From positions 1,364,001 through 1,428,000 of the forward strand of contig NZ_JAUSYD010000001.1 of the NCBI RefSeq assembly GCF_030816615.1: a stretch of 64,000 bases of DNA, read 5' to 3'. Position numbers and translations under genes: made by a program. This DNA comes from Streptomyces sp. B1I3. GTDB taxonomy: Bacteria > Actinomycetota > Actinomycetes > Streptomycetales > Streptomycetaceae. Shown here piece after piece: positions 7,596-15,480 of this stretch; the stretch's first letter is position 1; the number at the start of each line of letters is the position of its first letter. A model generated the notes under the pieces. It made no database searches. It was not told where the DNA came from and was given only the letters and a program-made list of their open reading frames with translations.

Positions 7596-9593
7596 ATGGT
7601 GCGCATAGTCCGCAGACTCTCCGTCGTCCTGGCCGCCGCCCTGCTGGCCGGCTTCGCGTCCCCGTCCGTCGGAGCCGACCTCCCGGGCCCCGGCCACCCG
7701 GCCGCCGCAGGCACGGCCGATGACCGCACGGCCGCCGACCGCACGGCCGCCCCCTTGGCCCCAAGTACGGCCGAGTCAGGAAACCCGATCGTCGACGGGT
7801 GGTACGCCGATCCGGATGTCGCGGTCTACGGCGACCGCTTCTGGATCTTCCCGACGACGTCCCGGAGCTACGGCGAACAGACCTTCATGGACGCGTTCTC
7901 CTCGACGGACATGGTGCACTGGACCAAGCACCCCAAGGTGCTGGACATCGCCGACGTCTCCTGGGCCGAGTACGCGTTGTGGGCGCCCGCACCGGTCTTC
8001 CGCGACGGCAAGTACTACCTGTACTTCGCCGCCAACGACATCCAGAACAACTCCGAGCTCGGTGGAATCGGCGTCGCGGTCGCCGACCGCCCCGAGGGCC
8101 CGTACAAGGACGCCGTCGGCGGTCCGCTCATCTCCCGGTTCCACAACGGCGCCCAGCCGATCGACCAGGACGTCTTCATCGACGACGACGGCCAGGCGTA
8201 CATGTACTACGGCGGATGGGGCCACGCGAACGTCGTCAGGCTGAACCCGGACATGACCAGTCTCGGCACCTTCCCCGACGGATCGACCTACAAGGAGATC
8301 ACCCCGGAGAACTACGTCGAGGGTTCCTTCATGTTCAAGCGCGGCGGCACGTACTACATGATGTGGTCCGAAGGCGGCTGGACCGGCCCGGACTACTCGG
8401 TGTCGTACGCGATGTCGGACTCCCCGACGGGACCGTTCAAGAAGATCGGCAAGGTGCTGGCCCAGGACCCGGCCGTCGCCCGTGGTTCCGGGCACAACTC
8501 GGTCGTCAACGTACCGGGCACCGACATCTGGTACATCGTCTACCACCGCCGCCCGCTGAGCGAGACCGACGGCAACCACCGGGCTCTCGCCTACGACCGG
8601 ATCCACTTCGACGAGGACGGCACGATCCGGCCGGTGACCATGAAGGTCAAGGACGACTTCGACGACGACAACGCCGTCGGCTGGCGCACCTACGGCGGCG
8701 CCGACTGGGCTCCGAAGGGCGGCGCGTATTCCGCCGCGTCGGTCTCCGGCGGCCTGGCCCTCCAGGACACCGACTTCTCGGACCTCGTCTACGAGGCCGA
8801 CGTGACCCTGCGGCACGGCCGCAGCGCATCGGGGCTCGTCTTCCGCGTCACGCAGCCGGAGGCCGGCGCCGAGGGCGGCTTCCGCGGTTACTACGCCGAA
8901 CTCGGCGCGAACCGCCTGACCCTCGGCAAGGCGACGGGCGACGAACGGACCCCGCTGGCGACGACCCGGTCGGCGGGGGCGGTCGGCAAGACCCACCACG
9001 TGAGGATCGAGGCGATCGGGGCGTCCCTCACAGTCTACGTCGACGACATGGCCAAGCCGAAGATCAGCACGGTGGACGCCTCGTTCGGTTCCGGTGCCAA
9101 CGGCCTACGGGCCACCCGGCTGACGCCGGACACCGGCGCAACGGCCCCCAGCACACCTCTCGCACGCTTCGACAACGTCTCGATCCGCTCCAACGTGTTC
9201 AGCTTCGAGGCGGCCGACGTACCGAACCGGTTCGTCCGGCACGCGTGGAGCCGCGGCCGGGTCGATCCCGACGTCACGCCGTACGCCGACACGCAGTGGA
9301 AGGTCGTCCCCGGCCTGGCGGACCCTTCGGCCGTTTCACTGGAGTCCGTCAACTTCCCCGGCACCTTCCTGCGACAGCGGGACGGGGAGGTGTGGATCGA
9401 CGCGCGGACCGATGACGCCGGCTTCCGCACGGATGCGACGTGGCGCCGCGTACCGGGGCTCTCCGATCCGTCGCTGGTGTCCTTCGAGTCGTACAGCGCG
9501 CCCGGCCGCTACCTGCGGCACCGCGAGGCGCTGCTGTACGTCGACGACGTCGCTGCCGCGGAGCGGCCGGAGGCCACCTTCAGGGCCTGGTGA
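7596..9593 (+). CDS. Secreted GH43 glycosidase with LamG/DUF1080-like and AbfB (CBM42) modules
   Basis: A 665-residue secreted multidomain enzyme. A signal peptide (cut near SVGADL) and an Asp/Thr/Ala-rich linker precede a GH43 domain at about 60-350, with catalytic residues in WYADPDVAV, FIDDDGQAY and YVEGSFMF. Residues 355-525 form a concanavalin-like beta-sandwich (DDFDDDNAVGWRTYGG, LVYEADVTL), seen in GH43 enzymes as an accessory module. The last 140 residues are an AbfB/CBM42 arabinofuranose-binding trefoil (VPNRFVRHAW, FPGTFLRQRDGEVW, APGRYLRHREALLYV). It probably removes arabinofuranose or xylose side chains from plant polysaccharide. The ATG at 7596 follows GAGAAAGG; longer frames upstream cross the operator. 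Confidence 0.87.
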   Translation: MVRIVRRLSVVLAAALLAGFASPSVGADLPGPGHPAAAGTADDRTAADRTAAPLAPSTAESGNPIVDGWYADPDVAVYGDRFWIFPTTSRSYGEQTFMDAFSSTDMVHWTKHPKVLDIADVSWAEYALWAPAPVFRDGKYYLYFAANDIQNNSELGGIGVAVADRPEGPYKDAVGGPLISRFHNGAQPIDQDVFIDDDGQAYMYYGGWGHANVVRLNPDMTSLGTFPDGSTYKEITPENYVEGSFMFKRGGTYYMMWSEGGWTGPDYSVSYAMSDSPTGPFKKIGKVLAQDPAVARGSGHNSVVNVPGTDIWYIVYHRRPLSETDGNHRALAYDRIHFDEDGTIRPVTMKVKDDFDDDNAVGWRTYGGADWAPKGGAYSAASVSGGLALQDTDFSDLVYEADVTLRHGRSASGLVFRVTQPEAGAEGGFRGYYAELGANRLTLGKATGDERTPLATTRSAGAVGKTHHVRIEAIGASLTVYVDDMAKPKISTVDASFGSGANGLRATRLTPDTGATAPSTPLARFDNVSIRSNVFSFEAADVPNRFVRHAWSRGRVDPDVTPYADTQWKVVPGLADPSAVSLESVNFPGTFLRQRDGEVWIDARTDDAGFRTDATWRRVPGLSDPSLVSFESYSAPGRYLRHREALLYVDDVAAAERPEATFRAW

Positions 9594-9603
9594 CCAGGTG
9601 AGG

Positions 9604-9634
9604 CGGTCCGGCCGGGCGGCGCCCGGCCGGACCG
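9604..9634 (+). terminator. Hairpin terminator after the GH43-AbfB gene
   Basis: Arms CGGTCCGGCCGGGC and its exact complement enclose a 3-nt loop, 11 bp after the GH43 stop. As is usual in Streptomyces there is no U-run. Confidence 0.65.
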
Positions 9635-9704
9635 GTGGATCATGGGGGTACCGTGTCGAACCCCGAGTCCGATCAGGCCTCTTGGCACCACGAGGTGACA
9701 GACG

Positions 9705-10517
9705 ATGAACGACCACGCGCTGCCCGCGCCGCATCCCACGACCGCCCACCCCGCCCGCGTCTACAACGTCTGGCTGGGCGGCAAGGACCACTACACGGTG
9801 GACGAGGAGGCAGCCGAGCTCGCCGCCCGGGCCAACCCGACGATCGTGCCGTCGGTCCGGGCCAACCGCGCTTTCCTCGGCCGCGCCGTACGTCACCTCG
9901 CGGCGGCCGGTGTCCGCCAGTTCCTCGACATCGGCACGGGCATCCCGGCGGCGGACAACACCCACGAGGTGGCCCAGCAGGCCGCGCCCGCATCACGTGT
10001 CGTCTATGTCGACAACGACCCGATCGTGCTCTCCCACGCCCGGGCGCTGCTGGTCAGCGGCCCCGAGGGACAGACCGATTACGTGCAGGCCGACGCACGG
10101 GACGTGGACACGATTCTCGGCGCGGCCTCCCGCACCCTGGATCTGGAACAGCCCGTCGGCCTCATGCTGGTGGCGATCCTGCAGTACATCAAGGATGCCG
10201 AGGACCCCTGGGACATCACCCGGCGGCTGCTCGACCGCCTCGCCCCGGGCAGTTACCTGGTCCTGTCCCATCCGGCCGCCGACGTCACCACTCCGGAGGT
10301 CGCCGAATCCATGCGCATCTACAACGAGCGTGCCGCCGAGCACGCTTCGGCCACCCCCCGCACCCGGGCACAGGTCCAGCGCTTCTGCGACGGCCTGGAG
10401 CTCCAGGAACCGGGAGTCGTCACTCTGACCCGCTGGCGCCCGGGCCCGTCCGACACACCGGACGACACCCTGCCCATGTGGTGTGCCGTCGCCCGCAAGC
10501 CGGTGCGGCCGAGCTGA
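9705..10517 (+). CDS. SAM-dependent methyltransferase, PF04672 (DUF574) type
   Basis: A 270-residue cytoplasmic protein. It has the hallmarks of the actinobacterial DUF574 methyltransferases: the N-terminal ARVYNVWLGGKDHYTVDEEA, the SAM-binding loop FLDIGTGIPAADNTHEVAQ, Asp in VVYVDNDPIVLSHA, and DARDVDTIL. Streptomyces genomes carry dozens of these; the substrate is not known for any close relative. The ATG at 9705 follows GAGGTGACAG. It is probably co-transcribed with the small membrane protein that follows 44 bp later. Confidence 0.85.
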   Translation: MNDHALPAPHPTTAHPARVYNVWLGGKDHYTVDEEAAELAARANPTIVPSVRANRAFLGRAVRHLAAAGVRQFLDIGTGIPAADNTHEVAQQAAPASRVVYVDNDPIVLSHARALLVSGPEGQTDYVQADARDVDTILGAASRTLDLEQPVGLMLVAILQYIKDAEDPWDITRRLLDRLAPGSYLVLSHPAADVTTPEVAESMRIYNERAAEHASATPRTRAQVQRFCDGLELQEPGVVTLTRWRPGPSDTPDDTLPMWCAVARKPVRPS

Positions 10518-10561
10518 TCCGGATACCCGGGCGGAGGGGAAGCACGTCACTGGTCATCCAC

Positions 10562-10840
10562 ATGGGGAGCGAGGAGCCCGTCGTCCGAAGGCGGTACGAA
10601 GCCGCCAGCATCGCCAACGACGTCCTCATCGCCCTATGGTTCATCGTCGGCAGCATCATGTTCTTCTCCGATCAGTGGACCACTGCCGGTACATGGTGCT
10701 TCCTCATCGGCAGTGTCGAACTGCTCGTCCGGCCCGCTATCCGCCTCACCCGCCACGTGCACCTCCGGAACGTCCGATCCCGCGCATCGGGGTCCGACTC
10801 GCCCGCTGCCGCGCCCCCCGACAGCGCACAGGACTACTGA
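10562..10840 (+). CDS. YrhK-domain small membrane protein
   Basis: A 92-residue protein with two predicted membrane helices (NDVLIALWFIVGSIMFFS and GTWCFLIGSVELLVRPAI) and the conserved YrhK pattern: Tyr-Glu, Asn-Asp, then a GSxxFF helix. The function of YrhK proteins is unknown. The ATG at 10562 lacks a nearby ribosome site; a GGAGGGGA lies about 10 bp before an in-frame CTG at 10550, so a CTG start four codons earlier is possible. The C-terminal tail is a Ser/Ala/Pro-rich cytoplasmic stretch. Nothing else is seen up to 11044. Confidence 0.7.
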   Translation: MGSEEPVVRRRYEAASIANDVLIALWFIVGSIMFFSDQWTTAGTWCFLIGSVELLVRPAIRLTRHVHLRNVRSRASGSDSPAAAPPDSAQDY

Positions 10841-11044
10841 CTGCCTGCCCGCACATGGGCACCGTCGCTCCCCACGGCCGTCCGGCTGCGACCGGCCAGG
10901 CCGCGAGCTGCGCATCAGGACACCCTGGGCCACCTGGGCGTCCTCGTACCGGCCCGTCGTCTCGGTGAGCCGACGTCGTGCGCGGTCGCCGCCCGTGATG
11001 CCGTCGGCCGCCAGGTCGTGCTCCGGCTGTTCGTCCCTGCCCGA

Positions 11045-11674
11045 TCAGACCGCGAGGAACCCGCGCGCCGCCGCTGCCCCGGCCTCCACGTCCCAGTCGG
11101 CGGAAGGGGCGACGGCGGCCACCAGAGCGGCATCGACCTCGCCGTCGGCGGCGATCAGCGCGTCGATCGACTCGCGGGACGGCTCACCCCCACCAGCGTC
11201 CCGCACGTGCCGGACGACGGTGTCGATCGCCTCCCGGGTCCGGCCGGCGCTGAGCGCGGGCAGCCCCACACTCGTGAACCCGTCCTCGAGGTCGTACCGG
11301 GCGCGCTGCCACGTGCTCCCGTCGAAGCCGTAGGCGAAGCCGAGGAACAGCTCCGCGTCCCGGACCCGCCTCACGGGCGGTTCCCACCACTCGGGCGCAC
11401 CGGCCAGCAGGTCGGTCTCCGTCTCCTCGAAGAAGTCGGCGCCCTCGGCGTAGAAGGTCTCGGAGTCGTTCCGGTCCTGCCCGAGCAGGACCGCGCGCCC
11501 TTCGTCGAGGTGATGCAGGTCGGCCCAACTGCCGTGCCCGTCGTCGTAGTGCCACAGCGGCCAGAGCGCCTGGCAGCGCTCACCGTGCCCGGCGGCGGCC
11601 TGCACAGCGGCGAGTGCCGCCCACCGCCCCCGCATCGCCATCGGGTCGGGTAGGTCGAGCTGCACCAGGGCCAC
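11045..11674 (-). CDS. Conserved hypothetical protein
   Basis: A 209-residue acidic protein that I cannot assign. It has no signal peptide or membrane helix. Trp and Asp/Glu are abundant (YDDGHGSWADLHHLDEG, WWEPPVRRVRDAELFLGF), and the C-terminal third is a helical Ala-rich segment. The GTG at 11674 is chosen because GAGGAG lies 6 bp upstream; the ATG pair 30 bp into the frame has none. Its upstream region holds a 17-bp G-rich tandem repeat that may affect its expression. Confidence 0.6.
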   Translation of the reverse strand: MALVQLDLPDPMAMRGRWAALAAVQAAAGHGERCQALWPLWHYDDGHGSWADLHHLDEGRAVLLGQDRNDSETFYAEGADFFEETETDLLAGAPEWWEPPVRRVRDAELFLGFAYGFDGSTWQRARYDLEDGFTSVGLPALSAGRTREAIDTVVRHVRDAGGGEPSRESIDALIAADGEVDAALVAAVAPSADWDVEAGAAAARGFLAV

Positions 11675-11694
11675 GGCCGGCTCCTCACGGGGGT

Positions 11695-11808
11695 CGAGTG
11701 ACGAGGGGAACGAGTGACGGGGGGGGACGAGTGACGGGGGGGGACGAGTGACGGGGGGACGCGGGATCAAGCGAGAGGGGATCGAGTGACAGGAGAAAGG
11801 GAGTGACG
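11695..11808. repeat. 17-bp G-rich tandem repeat, CGAGTGACGGGGGGGGA
   Basis: The CGAGTGAC heptamer-plus recurs at 11695, 11711, 11728, 11745 and 11783, followed by G-runs; the middle copies are spaced exactly 17 bp apart. It lies just upstream of the hypothetical gene starting at 11674 on the other strand. The five or more G-runs could fold into a quadruplex. Copy number is likely to vary between strains. Confidence 0.75.
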
Positions 11809-11963
11809 GGTCAGCCCTTCTGATGCCCGGGAAACGGCGTCTGTCACGCGCGGTGCGCCTCCCCGCCGGAAATGCGCCGGTCGTCCCTATGGAGCGGTCG
11901 CCACAACGCAGTTGGCCGCACGATCGACGTCTCAACGCCCGCAGAGGGGGTAAAGAGGCGAGC

Positions 11964-12233
11964 ATGGCTCTCGTGAAGCGTGTTGCTCTTGCTCCTCGTG
12001 CGGTGCGGCAGCTGCGGCGCGTCCGCTCTGTATACGTGGCGGGGATGCTGCTGTCGGCCTTCGGCCTGCTCTCCCTGGACGACTCGGCGGAGGGAGGCGG
12101 TCGGCAGACGGTGATCGCCGGCGTCTTCCTCGTGGTGTTCGCCGCGCTCCTCACGCTGACCGCGGTACAGCTGTGGCGGCACGGGCGGACGAAGCACTGC
12201 AGTACGGCGAAGAAGCTCACCCCGCTCCTCTGA
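11964..12233 (+). CDS. Small two-helix membrane protein
   Basis: An 89-residue basic protein with two membrane helices (VYVAGMLLSAFGLLSL and TVIAGVFLVVFAALLTLTAV) separated by a short Asp/Glu/Gly loop, and a basic C-terminal tail. I do not recognise a family. The ATG at 11964 follows AGAGGCG; an in-frame extension to 11823 is possible but has no ribosome site. The 185-bp gap after it, up to 12418, shows nothing I can name. Confidence 0.55.
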   Translation: MALVKRVALAPRAVRQLRRVRSVYVAGMLLSAFGLLSLDDSAEGGGRQTVIAGVFLVVFAALLTLTAVQLWRHGRTKHCSTAKKLTPLL

Positions 12234-12418
12234 CGTCCGCCCGTACGGTTCACCGCTCGATGTGCCGGACCGTACGCCGACCGGCACCCGCCCGGCTCCG
12301 GGCCGCGGGCAGGACCGGCCTGGGCGCGCGGTTCGTCTTCCGGTCGTGCCGGGCAGCGAGCTCCCGTCCCCACCGCACGCGTGTGATCCCGCCGCGCCGT
12401 CCCACGCCCCGCCCCTGA

Positions 12419-12979
12419 TCAGCCGGTTTCCGTCAACGCGGTGTGCGCCGCGGTGAGGATCTCCTCGGAGAGCGGGGTGCCGGTGGTGGCCCGGGCGAGG
12501 ACCAGCGCGCCGACCATGGTGCACAGCCGGGTGATGCCGTCCTGGTCCTCGGTGGCGAGCCAAGCGGCGAAGTCGCGCACTCCCTCGGTGTAGACGCGGT
12601 GGGCGTCACGGTCGCCCAGCCCACGCGACATGTCGGCGGCGAGCGCTGCGGTGGGGCAGCCCTCCGCCACGTTGTCGCGGTGCTCCGAGGAGAGATAGGC
12701 GTCGATCAGCGCTTGCTGGGCGGCCTCACGCCGGCCTTCGTGCTGTTCGAGCCCGGCGTCGCGGAGCCGGGTGAGCCCTTCGAACGCGTGGGCGGTGGCT
12801 TCGTCGATGAGCGCCTCCTTGGAGGCGAACTGCTTGTAGAAGCCGCCGTGGGTCAGGCCGGACGCCCTCATGAGGTCGGCGACGCTGACCTGGGTCCCCT
12901 GCTCCCGGAACAGCCGGGAGGCGGTTTCCACGACCCGCTGGCGGTTCTCCTCGGCTTGCGCCTGCGATACGCGGCCCAT
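12419..12979 (-). CDS. TetR-family transcriptional repressor
   Basis: A 186-residue TetR regulator. The N-terminal helix-turn-helix is clear (RVVETASRLFREQG, VSVADLMRASGLTHGGFYKQFASKEALI), followed by an all-helical ligand-binding domain with CPTAALAADMSR, like repressors of reductase and efflux genes. It is transcribed away from the SDR gene at 13093, and a perfect 24-bp inverted repeat lies in the gap, so it almost certainly controls itself and that gene. GGGAGGTGG is 6 bp before the ATG. The ligand is likely an electrophile or quinone, inferred only from the adjacent oxidoreductases. Confidence 0.88.
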   Translation of the reverse strand: MGRVSQAQAEENRQRVVETASRLFREQGTQVSVADLMRASGLTHGGFYKQFASKEALIDEATAHAFEGLTRLRDAGLEQHEGRREAAQQALIDAYLSSEHRDNVAEGCPTAALAADMSRGLGDRDAHRVYTEGVRDFAAWLATEDQDGITRLCTMVGALVLARATTGTPLSEEILTAAHTALTETG

Positions 12980-13029
12980 CTGCCACCTCCCGCTGTTGGA
13001 TGTCGATTGGCATCTATCCTAGACCAGTG

Positions 13030-13053
13030 TTTAGATTATGGTTGTAATCTAAA
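13030..13053. promoter_or_regulatory. TetR operator, perfect inverted repeat
   Basis: TTTAGATTA and TAATCTAAA are exact complements around a 6-bp spacer. The site is AT-rich in a 72% G+C setting and lies midway between the divergent TetR and SDR genes, overlapping the likely promoter elements of both. Confidence 0.8.
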
Positions 13054-13092
13054 TGAGTGGGCCGCTCCGGCCCACAGATCCTGGGAGCAGAC

Positions 13093-13779
13093 ATGGACCT
13101 GAAGGACGCGGTCGCCGTGGTCACCGGAGCCAATCGGGGGCTCGGCCGCCATCTGGCCTCACAGCTCCTGCAGCGCGGTGCAAAGGTGTACGGAGCGGCC
13201 CGCCGCCCCGAGACCATGGACCTGCCGGGCGTCATCCCCCTACGGCTGGACGTGACGGACGAGGAGTCGATCCGGGCGGCTGCCCGTACCGCGTCCGATG
13301 CGACGCTGCTGGTGAACAACGCGGGCATCTCCACCGCCACACCGCTGATCGCGGGCGACCTGGACGCGGTGCGTCTGGAGATGGAGACGAACTTCTTCGG
13401 TCCGCTCGCCGTGACGCGGGCCTTCACCCCTGTCCTGGCAGGCAATGGCGGCGGCACCGTGCTCAACGTCCTCTCCGTGCTGTCCTGGTTGCACCCGGCC
13501 GGTCTCGGGTCCTACGCCGCGGCCAAGGCCGCCGCATGGGCGCTGACCGACGCGTCCCGGGAGGAACTGGCGCCGCGCGGCATCACCGTCTCGGCGCTCC
13601 ACGTCGGATACATGGCCACCGACATGGCCGCGGGTATCCCCGCCGAGCAGAAGGCCGACCCCGCCGACGTCGCCGCCCAGGCCCTGCAGGGCATCGAATC
13701 CGGCCTGCTCGAGATCCTCGCCGACGAGACCACCCGGTACGTCAAGCAGAGCCTGGCCACCTCGCCCGACGTGGCCTGA
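13093..13779 (+). CDS. SDR-family oxidoreductase
   Basis: A 228-residue classical short-chain dehydrogenase. It has the NAD(P) loop VVTGANRGLGRHLA (10-22), an Arg-containing AARRPE after beta-2 that favours NADPH, VNNAG, and an active-site Ser-Tyr-Lys set, with the SYAAAKAAAWAL motif holding Tyr and Lys. Members reduce ketones or aldehydes in the cytoplasm. The ATG at 13093 follows GGGAG; the longer frame from 13057 would start inside the operator half and was rejected. The neighbouring TetR gene and operator indicate derepression by a substrate-like ligand. The zinc-free reductase downstream may share the regulon. Confidence 0.85.
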   Translation: MDLKDAVAVVTGANRGLGRHLASQLLQRGAKVYGAARRPETMDLPGVIPLRLDVTDEESIRAAARTASDATLLVNNAGISTATPLIAGDLDAVRLEMETNFFGPLAVTRAFTPVLAGNGGGTVLNVLSVLSWLHPAGLGSYAAAKAAAWALTDASREELAPRGITVSALHVGYMATDMAAGIPAEQKADPADVAAQALQGIESGLLEILADETTRYVKQSLATSPDVA

Positions 13780-13859
13780 CGGACACCCGCCGCCCGGCCC
13801 GTGAGCGTGCTCGTCCCGATCGGCGCGATGCGCCGTATCGGCGAGCGACGCCACGGATC

Positions 13860-13888
13860 CGAAGTACACGCCACACCGAAGTACACGC
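13860..13888 (+). repeat. Direct repeat CGAAGTACACGC, two copies
   Basis: Identical 12-bp copies at 13860-13871 and 13877-13888, 17 bp apart start to start, lie about 85 bp upstream of the quinone reductase gene. Their spacing and position suit a transcription factor site, but no regulator can be assigned. Confidence 0.45.
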
Positions 13889-13972
13889 AACACAGTGCCT
13901 CCTGCGGAAAGAAGCCGAGGATGGACGGTGGACGAGGGCCTGTGCCCTCGCGGACGAGAAGCGGAGACGACG

Positions 13973-14977
13973 ATGCAGGCCTTCATGGTCGAGCGGTACG
14001 GCGACAAGGACGGGATGCGCGCCCGTGAGATACCCACTCCGCAGGTGGGTGCCGACGACGTCCTGGTCCGGATCCACGCGGCAAGCGTCAATCCGCTCGA
14101 TCTCAAGCTCCGCGACGGGGACTTCAAGGCGGTCCTGCCGTACCGTCTCCCGTTCGTCCTGGGCAACGACCTCGCCGGGGTCGTCACCCAGGTCGGGCCG
14201 GCCGTCACGCGGTTCGCGGTGGGCGACGAGGTGTACGCGCGCCCGGACAAGGACCGCATCGGCACGTTCGCGGAACTCATCGCCGTCCGCCAGGACGACG
14301 TCGCGGCCAAACCGTCCGCCCTCACCATGGCGGAGGCCGCATCCCTGCCCCTGGTCGCCCTCACCTCGTGGCAGGCGCTGGTCGAGCGGGCCCATGTGCA
14401 GCCGGGCCAGAAGGTCCTCGTCCACGCGGGCTCGGGCGGCGTCGGCACCATCGCCATCCAGCTGGCCAAACAGCTGGGTGCGCACGTGGCCACCACTGCG
14501 AGCACGACAAAGGTCGAGCTGGTGAGGGAACTGGGCGCCGACGTCGTCGTCGACTACCGCAAACAGGACTTCGAGACGGTCCTGGACGGCTACGACGTCG
14601 TCCTGGACACCCTCGGGGGTGAGACCCTGCGGAAGTCACTGCGGGTGCTGAAGCCCGGCGGGCAGGTCATCAGCATCGCGGGTCCTCCCGACGCGGCACT
14701 CGCCCGCGAGTTGGGCGCGAGCGCCGTCCTCCGGTTGGCGATGAGCGCGCTGAGCTTCGGGACCCGGCGGCGCGCCGCACGCCGCGGTGTGACGTACTCC
14801 TTCCTGTTCATGCAGGCCGACGGCGGCCAGTTGAGCGAACTCACGCCGCTCATCGACGCCGGACACATCCGTCCCGTCGTCGACCGCGTCTTTCCGTTCG
14901 GTCAGACCCTGGAGGCCATGGAGTACGTGGAGAAGGGCCGCGCGAAGGCCGGAAAAGTCGTCGTCACGATGACGTGA
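13973..14977 (+). CDS. Zinc-independent NADP-dependent quinone oxidoreductase (MDR family)
   Basis: A 334-residue medium-chain reductase. The GroES-like N-domain (MQAFMVERYGDKDGM, SVNPLDLKLRDGDF, LGNDLAGVV) lacks the zinc ligands of alcohol dehydrogenases. The Rossmann domain has VLVHAGSGGVGTIAIQLAK, the AxxGGVG-type loop of quinone oxidoreductases, and FxFGQTLEAMEYVEKGRAKAGKVVV closes the protein. It likely reduces quinones or enones with NADPH. GGAGA precedes the ATG at 13973; the in-frame extension to 13895 has no ribosome site. Same strand as the SDR gene, 193 bp downstream, with its own direct-repeat promoter region. Confidence 0.87.
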   Translation: MQAFMVERYGDKDGMRAREIPTPQVGADDVLVRIHAASVNPLDLKLRDGDFKAVLPYRLPFVLGNDLAGVVTQVGPAVTRFAVGDEVYARPDKDRIGTFAELIAVRQDDVAAKPSALTMAEAASLPLVALTSWQALVERAHVQPGQKVLVHAGSGGVGTIAIQLAKQLGAHVATTASTTKVELVRELGADVVVDYRKQDFETVLDGYDVVLDTLGGETLRKSLRVLKPGGQVISIAGPPDAALARELGASAVLRLAMSALSFGTRRRAARRGVTYSFLFMQADGGQLSELTPLIDAGHIRPVVDRVFPFGQTLEAMEYVEKGRAKAGKVVVTMT

Positions 14978-15002
14978 GAAGGCAGATGACGGGTCTCGCT
15001 TC

Positions 15003-15020
15003 CCGTCCCTGAAGGGACGG
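15003..15020 (+). terminator. Hairpin after the quinone reductase gene
   Basis: CCGTCCCT and AGGGACGG pair across a two-base loop, 26 bp after the stop. Confidence 0.55.
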
Positions 15021-15166
15021 TGCCTGCCGGGAGGCGTGGGCATCCGAGCGGGTATACGCAGGTGACGCCACCCGGGCCGCAGGAGTCCGGGGCGCGTGCA
15101 ACAGGTCGTCAGCGCTCTGCGCACCGCCGGATGGGGAGAACGTGGACGAGTAGGCCCCATATATAT

Positions 15167-15218
15167 ACGCGGAGGGCCCCGGCGCGACGCCGGTTCGGCG
15201 CGCAGCGGGGCCCCGCGT
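15167..15218 (-). terminator. Hairpin after the XRE/DUF397 pair
   Basis: ACGCGG-A-GGGCCCC at 15167-15180 pairs with GGGGCCCCGCGT at 15207-15218 around an inner CGCCG/CGGCG stem. On the minus strand it is followed by an unusual TATATATAT run, so it looks like a strong terminator for the DUF397 gene that ends 8 bp before it. Confidence 0.6.
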
Positions 15219-15225
15219 ATGGTGT

Positions 15226-15480
15226 TCAGCCTGCGACGAGCCCGACGAAGCCGGCCCACGCGCCGGGCCCCACGGTCAGCACGGGACCGCCGGCCTGCTT
15301 CGAGTCGCGGATGTGCACGTGGGTGGCCGCGGAGGCGAACTCAACGCAGTCACCGCCCTCTGCACCGCTGCGACTGCTCCAGCGCCAGGCGACTTCCAGG
15401 CACTGGCCGCCTTCAGCACCGCTGTAGCTGCTCTTGAACCAAGCCAGATCCCGCTCGGCAGTTGCATCGGTGGTCTTCAT
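15226..15480 (-). CDS. DUF397 protein with duplicated motif
   Basis: An 84-residue DUF397 protein. These small proteins are usually encoded beside an XRE/DUF5753 regulator in Streptomyces, and pairs of this kind (whiJ and abaA-like loci) affect development and antibiotic production. The signature WFKSSYSGAEGGQCLEVA is followed at once by a second copy, WRWSSRSGAEGGDCVEFA, so the family motif is tandemly duplicated. The C-terminal GPVLTVGPGAWAGFV is the usual closing segment. The ATG overlaps the regulator stop by 4 bp (ATGA). Probable role: partner or antagonist of the regulator. Confidence 0.88.
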   Translation of the reverse strand: MKTTDATAERDLAWFKSSYSGAEGGQCLEVAWRWSSRSGAEGGDCVEFASAATHVHIRDSKQAGGPVLTVGPGAWAGFVGLVAG

